A stretch of 5,218 nucleotides of DNA from an uncultured Lachnobacterium sp. (GTDB lineage: Bacteria > Bacillota > Clostridia > Lachnospirales > Lachnospiraceae). The position numbers were made by a program, and so were the translations under genes. How positions within the stretch are numbered: position 1 is the stretch's first letter; each line of letters opens with the position of its first letter. The notes beneath the pieces are model-generated. The model saw only the letters and a list, made by a program, of their open reading frames with translations. It was not told where the DNA came from and did not search any database. Where the stretch lies: positions 1-5,218 of the forward strand of contig URQG01000150.1 in NCBI GenBank assembly GCA_900549895.1, given 5' to 3'. This document shows positions 1 through 5,218 of the stretch, piece after piece.

Positions 1-54
1 GGCATACGAGATTACTACGCGTCTCGTGGGCGCGGAGATGTGTATAAGAGACAG
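1..54. other. Untrimmed Illumina Nextera i7-side adapter (artefact)
   Basis: This stretch is not genomic. It reads as the end of the P7 primer (1-12, GGCATACGAGAT), an 8-base index (13-20, TACTACGC, which I recall as the primer form of Nextera index N719), the Nextera read-2 overhang (21-35) and the 19-bp Tn5 mosaic end AGATGTGTATAAGAGACAG (36-54). One base differs from the usual overhang: position 32 is G where GTCTCGTGGGCTCGG has T, probably a read error in low-quality contig-edge sequence. An inverted copy lies at the other end. Genomic sequence begins at 55. Confidence 0.98.
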
Positions 55-1456
55 TGTCGTAGCCGTCCGGAAATGCCATAATAAACTCATGCGCATTCGC
101 ATTTTTCGCCGCCTCGATCACTTCCTCACGCGTTGCACCCGGCTTACCGTACTGGATATTCTCGAAGATCGTGCCGGCAAACAGATACACATCCTGCTGT
201 ACCATTCCGATTTGATCGCGCAGGCTTTTTAACGTCACGCTGCGGATATCTTTGCCGTCGATCATAATGCGTCCGCCCGTCACATCATAAAAACGCGGGA
301 TCAATGAACAAAGCGTTGTCTTTCCGGCTCCCGATGAACCGACCAGTGCCATGTACGCCCCCGCCGGGACCTTGAGATTGATGTGATTTAACACATTCTC
401 CTGATTGTCCTTATACTGGAACGATACGTTATCAAACTCGATCTCGCCCTTAACCATACCAATAGGCGTGGCATCCGGTGCATCCTCGATGTCCGGTCTG
501 ATATTCATGATCTCCTGAAAACGCTCAAATCCTGTATAACCATTCTGAAACTGCTCCGTAAAATCAACCAAAGTACGGATCGGATCGGTAAAAACTCCGA
601 TATATAAAAGGAATGTCACAAGATCCGTCATATCCACACGACCATGTGCGATCAGCACCGTTCCGACAAGGATCACACTTACCTGAATCATCGTCGTAAA
701 GACACCCACGCCCGCCTGAAAGCTTCCCATATAATGGTAACTGTTTTTCTTCGCTGCTAAGAATCCATCGTTTCCGACACGAAACTTCTCATTTTCGATA
801 TCCTCGTTGGCAAACGACTTGACCACGCGTATTCCCGAGAGGTTATCCTCGATCTGCGCATTGATATCTGCGATCTTCACACGATTGGCACGGAATGCGC
901 GTCGCATCTTCTTATTTAAAATGAGTGCAAAAGCAAACATAAACGGAAGCACCGCAAATGCAGCGAGTGCCAGCCAGCCGTTGATGCTTACAAGGATCAC
1001 AAACGCACCCGTGATCTTTAACACAGAAAGAATAATATTCTCCGGTCCGTGGTGCAAAAGTTCCGTAATGTCAAACAGATCGGATGTGATACGGCTCATC
1101 AGCTGTCCGACTTTTGCATCATCATAGAACGAAAACGACAGCTTCTGCATATGTCCGAACAACTCCGCACGCATGTCATACTCCATCTTTGCACCCATCA
1201 CATGTCCGTAGTTTCCGATAAAAAACCGGCTGTAGCAGTCAATTGCAAGAAGCACCACCAGACCGATTCCGATATAAGTAATCTGTCTTATGATCTCATC
1301 TGCCGGAAGATAGATCAGCGTTGAAGTCACATAGCGCACAACAAGCGGAATCGTCAGCGCAACCGCCGCAGAGAGCGTTGCGAAAAACATATCCGCCCAG
1401 AATATTTTTAGGTATGGCTTATAGTAGCCCATCATTTTTTTCAGATTTTGATTCAT
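55..1456 (-). CDS. ABC exporter half-transporter (membrane + ATPase fusion), 3' truncated
   Basis: This encodes the first 467 residues of a type-I ABC exporter (MsbA/BmrA-like architecture) that would use ATP to move a substrate out across the cytoplasmic membrane as a homo- or heterodimer. The start is the ATG at 1456-1454, preceded by AAGGTGAG at 1470-1463. The membrane domain covers residues about 15-300, with hydrophobic helices near 19-45, 58-82, 138-180 and 246-290 that fit six spans. It has a coupling-helix region with FSFYDDAKVGQLMSRITSD near 108-126 and the conserved GIRVVKSFANED near 208-219. The ATPase domain starts near 335: A-loop Tyr348, Walker A GSSGAGKTT at 373-381 and the Q-loop VQQDVYLF around Gln421. 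The last native residues are FPDGYD, so the ABC signature, Walker B, D-loop and H-loop are missing only because the contig ends there. The frame stays open into the adapter, giving false residues beginning VSYTH. No frameshift is seen. The substrate cannot be told; multidrug, lipid or peptide export are all possible. The gene is divergent from the LUD gene. Confidence 0.95.
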
Positions 1457-1518
1457 AATTTTCTCACCTTTCCACGCGGTTCTAAAATTCAACCATCCTC
1501 ATTTCGAACTGCCTAGAT

Positions 1519-1547
1519 ATTCTAACAACGATTTTGCGCCTTGTCAA
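1519..1547 (-). promoter_or_regulatory. Promoter of the ABC exporter gene
   Basis: On the minus strand a perfect -35 TTGACA (1547-1542) is followed, after exactly 17 bases, by -10 TAGAAT (1524-1519), five of six matches to TATAAT. Transcription would start near 1512, giving a leader of about 55 bases before the ATG at 1456. The -35 box is shared with the divergent LUD promoter. This is a housekeeping sigma-A-type promoter by consensus and spacing; it has not been tested. Confidence 0.8.
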
Positions 1548-1569
1548 AAACTTATGGAAGTTTTATCAT
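1541..1569 (+). promoter_or_regulatory. Promoter of the LUD-domain gene
   Basis: TTGTCA (1541-1546) and TATCAT (1564-1569) are separated by 17 bases, each with five of six matches to the sigma-A consensus. The start of transcription would fall near 1576, giving a leader of about 40 bases that carries AAGGAGG at 1603-1609. The -35 hexamer lies over the -35 of the opposite promoter, offset by one base, so the two could not easily be occupied by polymerase at the same time. Confidence 0.75.
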
Positions 1570-1605
1570 AAAAAACACATTAGGAGTATCACATCTTATG
1601 ATAAG
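1561..1605. promoter_or_regulatory. Pair of small palindromes, candidate operator
   Basis: Two odd-centred perfect palindromes share a core. TTTTAT-C-ATAAAA at 1561-1573 covers the -10 box of the LUD promoter, and CTTAT-G-ATAAG at 1595-1605 runs into its ribosome binding site. The 9-base cores TTATCATAA and TTATGATAA are reverse complements of each other, and their centres (1567 and 1600) are 33 bases apart, about three helical turns. This would suit a dimeric repressor binding two sites on one face of the DNA. The region is AT-rich and such short palindromes can arise by chance, so the operator reading is only a proposal. Confidence 0.3.
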
Positions 1606-1616
1606 GAGGTTTTACA

Positions 1617-2255
1617 ATGACCGCAAAAGAACAATATAACAAAACTCTGGCAGATACACTGATCCAGAATCTCAAGAAACGCCAGATCGAAGGATTCTAT
1701 TGCGCAACCATAGAAGAAGCCAAAGTCAAGGCACTCTCCTTCGTTGCCGCCGATACAGCCGTTGCATTCGGAGGTTCCATGACACTCGCAGAAAGCGGTA
1801 TCCTGGATGCGCTCCGCGCCAAAAGCGACATTCATCTGATTGACCGCAACAATGCAAAGACACCGGAAGAAACAAAGCAGATGTACCGTGACGCATTCTC
1901 CGCCGACACTTACTTTATGAGTACCAATGCCATCACCCTCGACGGTGAACTCATCAATATCGATGGCAACGGCAACCGTGTCGCCGCACTCATCTACGGA
2001 CCGGATCAGGTGATTATCGTTGCCGGACTCAATAAAGTTACCGCAAACGTAGAGGACGGTATCCGCCGCGTCAGAAACTGTGCGACGCCGCCGAACTGCA
2101 TCCGTCTTAATAAAAAGACACCTTGTGCGGCAACCGGAAGATGTGCCGACTGCCTCTCACCGGAAGGCATCTGCAACCAGATTGTCATCACACGACGAAG
2201 CGGAAACCCTGACCGCATCAAAGTCATTCTCATCGGGGAATCACTCGGATATTAA
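1617..2255 (+). CDS. LUD-domain (DUF162) protein, stand-alone type with C-terminal Cys cluster
   Basis: This is a complete 212-residue protein of the LUD family (PF02589), named after lactate utilization protein C (LutC/YkgG), with a fold related to the NagB/RpiA/CoA-transferase group. The ATG at 1617 is firmly placed by AAGGAGG at 1603-1609, seven bases upstream. Family marks are FGGSMTLAESGIL at residues 51-63, a run from STNAITLDGELINIDG through NRVAALIYGPDQVIIVAGLNKVT at 102-142, and the ending IGESLGY. Six cysteines fall in the C-terminal part (155, 161, 170, 176, 179, 186), including GRCADC and the following ICN. Members of this stand-alone type often keep such cysteines, which might bind a metal or an Fe-S cluster; that is inference. 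No lutA or lutB partner is present, so a role in lactate oxidation cannot be claimed and the exact function is unknown. The gene stands alone between a divergent ABC exporter gene and convergent rpsU, with its own promoter. Confidence 0.93.
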   Translation: MTAKEQYNKTLADTLIQNLKKRQIEGFYCATIEEAKVKALSFVAADTAVAFGGSMTLAESGILDALRAKSDIHLIDRNNAKTPEETKQMYRDAFSADTYFMSTNAITLDGELINIDGNGNRVAALIYGPDQVIIVAGLNKVTANVEDGIRRVRNCATPPNCIRLNKKTPCAATGRCADCLSPEGICNQIVITRRSGNPDRIKVILIGESLGY

Positions 2256-2283
2256 AAAACACCCCTGGGAAAATCCCAGGGGT
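2254..2283 (-). terminator. Intrinsic terminator of rpsU, possibly weakly bidirectional
   Basis: A perfect 10-bp stem (ACCCCTGGGA at 2261-2270 with TCCCAGGGGT at 2274-2283) closes an AAA loop. Read on the minus strand it lies 13 bases after the rpsU stop and is followed by G then six T (2259-2254), a classic rho-independent terminator. Read on the plus strand the following ATTTCAATA is a poor U-tract, so it would stop LUD transcripts less well, although the hairpin can still protect their 3' end. The T-run overlaps the LUD stop codon at 2253-2255, so the two convergent transcripts overlap slightly. Confidence 0.9.
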
Positions 2284-2296
2284 ATTTCAATACATA

Positions 2297-2473
2297 CTAG
2301 TTGTATTTTCTTTTTCTAGCAGCTTCAGACTTTTTCTTACGCTTTACGCTTGGCTTCTCGTAATGTTCTCTCTTACGAATCTCCTGCTGAATACCAGCCT
2401 TAGCGCAGTTTCTCTTGAAACGACGTAATGCGCTATCTAAAGTCTCGTTTTCTTTTACGATTACACTAGACAT
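2297..2473 (-). CDS. rpsU: 30S ribosomal protein S21
   Basis: This is a complete 58-residue bS21, a small basic protein of the 30S subunit that sits near the anti-Shine-Dalgarno end of 16S rRNA and takes part in initiation. The translation starts MSSVIVKENETLDSALRRFK, continues RNCAKAGIQQEIRKREHYEKP, and ends in a Lys/Arg-rich tail with KRKKKSEAARKRKYN. Length and sequence match clostridial S21 along the whole chain. The ATG at 2473-2471 has GGAGG at 2489-2485 eleven bases upstream, rather far, and a closer AGGTG at 2482-2478 four bases upstream; either or both could serve. The gene lies downstream of alaS on the same strand with a 135-base gap, has its own promoter in that gap and ends at a strong terminator. 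Its usual neighbour in many Firmicutes, yqeY, is absent here. Confidence 0.97.
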   Translation of the reverse strand: MSSVIVKENETLDSALRRFKRNCAKAGIQQEIRKREHYEKPSVKRKKKSEAARKRKYN

Positions 2474-2484
2474 TCTACACCTAA

Positions 2485-2521
2485 CCTCCCTCCAGTTGCG
2501 TATTGTGCATCAACTGTAAGG
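2485..2521 (-). promoter_or_regulatory. rpsU: Candidate hairpin in the rpsU leader overlapping the ribosome binding site
   Basis: In the minus-strand transcript, CAGUUG (2516-2511) can pair with CAACUG (2498-2493) across a 12-base loop. After one A-G mismatch the helix continues with CCUU (2521-2518) pairing with AGGG (2491-2488), including one U-G pair. The lower helix would hold part of the purine-rich GGAGGGAGG ribosome binding stretch (2493-2485), leaving its 3' part and the nearer AGGUG free. This could damp or control S21 translation. It is read by eye from one sequence, with no energy calculation or covariation. Confidence 0.35.
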
Positions 2522-2544
2522 TAATCTTAATTGCACTATCGATT

Positions 2545-2572
2545 ATTTTAGCAAATTATCGCGATTTGTCAA
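2545..2572 (-). promoter_or_regulatory. rpsU: Promoter of rpsU
   Basis: On the minus strand, TTGACA (2572-2567, perfect) is followed after 16 bases by TAAAAT (2550-2545). The base triplet before the -10 is TGC, an extended -10 (TGn) that can offset the slightly short spacer. Transcription would begin near 2538, leaving a leader of about 65 bases. It lies within the alaS-rpsU gap, 37 bases past the alaS stop, so rpsU can be made independently of alaS. Confidence 0.75.
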
Positions 2573-2608
2573 TAGGTTTTAACAACTTTGATCAAATTTG
2601 ATAATTTT

Positions 2609-5181
2609 TTACTTTAACATTCCCTCTAACGCGCTTGCAGCTTCTGCGATTGCATCCGGAATACCTGCCGGGTTCTTACCTCCGGCTTGTGCCATATTCG
2701 GACGTCCGCCGCCGCCACCGCCGACCTTACCGGCAATTGCCTTAATGAGGTTGCCTGCATGTGCGCCCTGCTTCATCGCTGCATCGGTTGCCATCGCGAT
2801 CAGGCTGACCTTGCCGTCACACTCGGAAGCAATCACAACAACGCCTTCACCGAGCTTCTCCTTCAGCTGATCACCGAGATCACGCAGTCCGTTCATGTCA
2901 ACACCTGCGACGCTTGTAGCAAGAAGCTTCACGCCCTTCACTTCCTGTACCTGATCCATAACATCGCCAAGTGCATCCTTGGCCGCTTTACTCTTAAGTG
3001 ACTCATTCTCACTCTGTAAAGCTTTCAGTTCAGCAGTCAGATGCTCCAGTCGCTCTGCAAGATTAGCCGGAGTGGACTTCACAACCTTAGCGGCTGCCTC
3101 AAATTCCTCCTCCATCTTCTTATAATAAGCAAGTACGTTGTCACCGGTCAATGCCTCAATACGGCGCACTCCTGCTGCAACACCGCTCTCCGAAAGGATC
3201 TTGAATGCCTTGATATCTGCGGTATTCTTTACATGAGTACCACCACAGAATTCCTTGGAGAAATCGCCCATCGATACGACACGGACCGTCTCGCCGTACT
3301 TTTCTCCGAAGAGAGCCATCGCACCGGTCTTCTTTGCCTCATCAACGGTCATAATATCAGTTGTTACCGGAATCGCCTCGTTGATCTTCTCGTTGACCAT
3401 ATCCTCAACCTTTTTAAGTTCTTCCGGTGTCATTGCTGCAAAATGCGTAAAGTCAAATCTTGTACGCTCGCTGTCCTGATAAGAACCGGCCTGCTCAACA
3501 TGTGTTCCTAAGACTTCACGAAGCGCTTTCTGCATCAAATGTGTTGCGGAATGGTTTGCACAGGTCTGTGCACGAAGCTTCGCATCCACAACAAGCTCTA
3601 CTTCCTCGCCAACATGAATCATGCCGGATACCATATGTCCGATATGTCCGTATTTGCCGCCGAGAAGCTTGATGGTATCTTCCACTGCAAACTCACCGTC
3701 CGCGGTGCGGATGATACCCTTATCTCCCTGCTGGCCACCCATGGTCGCATAGAACGGAGTCTTGTCCACGATGATCGTTCCGTTATCTCCGTCAGAAAGT
3801 GCATCAACGATCTCACTCTCGGTTGTCATGACGGATACGCTGGACTTGTATGTCAGGTTATCATATCCAACGAATTCGGTTGTGATCGCCGGATCAATCT
3901 GCTCGTAAACAGTAGCATCCGCACCCATGTAGTTTGTCACCTTACGGGCGTTTCTCGCCTTCTGTCTCTGTTCCTCCATGCATGCCTTAAACTCATCCTC
4001 GTTGTAGGTAAATCCCTTCTCCTCAAGGATTTCTTCGGTTAAGTCTACCGGGAATCCGTAAGTATCGTATAACTTAAAGGTATCGGCTCCGGATAACTCC
4101 TTCTTGCCTTCCTTTTTCATCTCATCCATCAGATCCGAGAGGATTGCAAGTCCCTGATCGATCGTCTTATTGAACTTCTCTTCTTCCTGTGTCAGTACCT
4201 TGAAGATGAAATCCTTCTTCTCTTCCAGTTCCGGATATCCGTCCTTGCTCTCATTGATAACGGTTTCTGAAAGCTTGGCAAGGAATAATCCGTCGATACC
4301 GAGCATCTTTCCGTGGCGGGCCGCGCGGCGGATCAGACGGCGCAGAACGTAGCCTCTTCCCTCGTTACTTGGCATAACACCGTCGGATACAAGGAATGTT
4401 GAAGAACGGATATGGTCTGTGATCAGACGAATGGATACATCATCCATCGCATCGACCTGATACTTCTTGCCGGACATCTCGCAGATCTTGTCACGGATAG
4501 CCTTCATCGTATCAATGTCAAAAACGGAATCAACATCCTGCATAACAACCGCAAGACGCTCCAGTCCCATACCGGTATCAATATTCTTCTGAGCCAGCTC
4601 GGTGTAACCACCCTTGCCGTCTCCCTCAAACTGTGTAAATACGTTGTTCCATACTTCCATGAAGCGGTCACAGTCACAGCCTACCTTGCAATCCGGCTTG
4701 CCGCATCCGTATTTTTCTCCACGGTCGTAATAGATCTCGGAACAAGGTCCGCAAGGTCCTGCTCCATGCTCCCAGAAGTTATCACACTCTCCGGTTTCCG
4801 GATCACGATAAAAGCGTGTGATACGGTCTCCCGGCACACCAACTTCCTTTGTCCAGATATTGTATGCCTCATCATCCTCTCCGTAGATGGAAGGATACAG
4901 ACGATCCTTCTCCAGTCCGAGAACCTCTGTTAAGAATTCCCATGACCACGTGATCGCCTCATGTTTAAAATAATCACCGAAAGAAAAGTTACCAAGCATC
5001 TCAAAAAACGTAAGATGACGGGCTGTTTTACCCACGTTCTCGATATCACCGGTACGCACGCACTTCTGGCATGTCGTCACACGTCTTCTCGGTGGAATCT
5101 CCTGTCCTGTAAAATATGGCTTCAGCGGTGCCATTCCCGCATTGATCAGTAATAAGCTGTTGTCATTGTGCGGTACTAATG
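2609..5181 (-). CDS. alaS: Alanine--tRNA ligase, N-terminus cut by the contig end
   Basis: AlaRS charges tRNA-Ala with alanine in the cytoplasm and clears mischarged Ser or Gly. The first Met in frame (5134) is internal: in-frame codons from 5179 read LVPHNDNSLLLINAG just before MAPLKPYF, the family's motif 1 region. The true start, about 25-30 residues further up by family comparison, is off the contig. Counting from Met5134, the class II motif 2 region RRRVTTCQKCVRTGD is at 16-30, GPCGPCSE at 126-133, a Cys-rich insert (C144, C149, C153, C155) follows, and motif 3 GMGLERLA is at 188-195. The editing domain has HSATH (H528, H532) and CGGTH (C630, H634), the zinc-binding HxxxH/CxxxH set. A coiled stretch at about 672-725 leads to the C-Ala (DHHA1-type) domain with VGGGGGGRPNMAQAGG at 804-819. 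All key residues seen are intact, and 856 full residues are visible. No terminator follows, so some read-through into rpsU is likely. Any T-box leader would lie outside the window. Confidence 0.98.
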
Positions 5182-5218
5182 CTGTCTCTTATACACATCT
5201 CCGAGCCCACGAGACGCG
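5182..5218. other. Untrimmed Nextera i7-side adapter, inverted copy (artefact)
   Basis: This is the reverse complement of the left-end adapter: mosaic end CTGTCTCTTATACACATCT (5182-5200), CCGAGCCCACGAGAC (5201-5215), then GCG, the first three bases of the complement of the index seen at 13-20 (GCGTAGTA). It begins in the middle of an alaS codon, so genomic sequence ends at 5181. This copy carries the expected overhang sequence without the base change seen on the left. Confidence 0.98.

Noticed and set aside
26..232. Plus-strand open frame starting MGAEMCIRDS
   Set aside because: It begins inside the Nextera adapter, whose mosaic end translates to MCIRDS, and then runs antisense to the ABC exporter gene. 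It is a known kind of adapter phantom.
1482..1502. Minus-strand mini-ORF (MRMVEF, then stop) in the ABC exporter leader
   Set aside because: It has no convincing ribosome binding site and no attenuator-like stem or run of regulatory codons; six codons in a leader are easily due to chance.
2587..2602. TTTGATCAAATTTGAT, overlapping palindromes and a TTTGAT direct repeat after alaS
   Set aside because: It is AT-rich, has no loop or T-run placement fitting a terminator, and no partner copy near a promoter. It was not strong enough to call an operator.
2702..2722. GCC/GGC-rich run as a microsatellite
   Set aside because: It encodes the glycine run before RPNMAQAGG in the AlaRS C-Ala domain, which is a normal feature of the family.
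4663..4703. Cys-rich insert in AlaRS as a novel metal site
   Set aside because: A CG-x-PDC-x-x-GC-x-CDR type stretch after GPCGPCSE is common in clostridial AlaRS as I recall the family, so it is not new.
2687..4933. Several plus-strand open frames of 60-173 residues opposite alaS
   Set aside because: They are antisense shadows of the intact alaS frame, with low-complexity or Cys/His/Leu-rich translations and no supporting ribosome binding sites.
1..5218. Composite transposon with terminal inverted repeats
   Set aside because: The repeats are the Tn5 mosaic ends of the sequencing library, joined to P7, index and overhang bases. There is no transposase and no target-site duplication is interpretable.

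Overview
The window is a 5.1-kb stretch of ordinary bacterial chromosome (genomic part 55-5181) bracketed by untrimmed Illumina Nextera/Tn5 tagmentation adapter. The adapter occupies 1-54 on the left and, in inverted orientation, 5182-5218 on the right. Both copies are the i7-side adapter and their index bases agree, so the ends are library artefacts rather than a transposon. The two outermost genes are therefore cut by the library, not by biology.

The protein sequences suggest a Gram-positive anaerobe of the class Clostridia, most likely Lachnospiraceae. The basis is the AlaS type with a Cys-rich insert after GPCGPCSE, a 58-residue S21 with a very basic tail, a stand-alone LUD/DUF162 protein with a C-terminal cysteine cluster, strong AGGAGG-type ribosome binding sites and sigma-A-type promoters. 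The family-level assignment is an inference from memory of these families, not from a search.

Layout from left to right: (1) 55-1456, minus strand, the first 467 residues of a type-I ABC exporter half-transporter (membrane domain plus the start of the ATPase domain), cut before the ABC signature. (2) 1457-1616, a divergent intergenic region with two near-consensus promoters whose -35 boxes overlap almost completely, plus two matching small palindromes on the LUD side. (3) 1617-2255, plus strand, a complete LUD-domain protein. (4) 2254-2283, a strong hairpin terminator whose T-run faces the minus-strand gene and overlaps the LUD stop codon. (5) 2297-2473, minus strand, rpsU encoding ribosomal protein S21. 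(6) 2474-2608, the rpsU leader and promoter; the leader has a possible hairpin reaching into the Shine-Dalgarno sequence. (7) 2609-5181, minus strand, alaS, complete except for its first few dozen residues.

alaS and rpsU are translation genes on one strand and may be partly co-transcribed, since no terminator is visible between them and rpsU also has its own promoter. The LUD gene and the ABC exporter share a divergent control region and may be co-regulated or mutually exclusive. I see no mobile element, CRISPR array, RNA gene or novel defence or biosynthetic system here. The observations most worth a second look are the adapter ends, the overlapping divergent promoters with their palindromes, and the rpsU leader hairpin.
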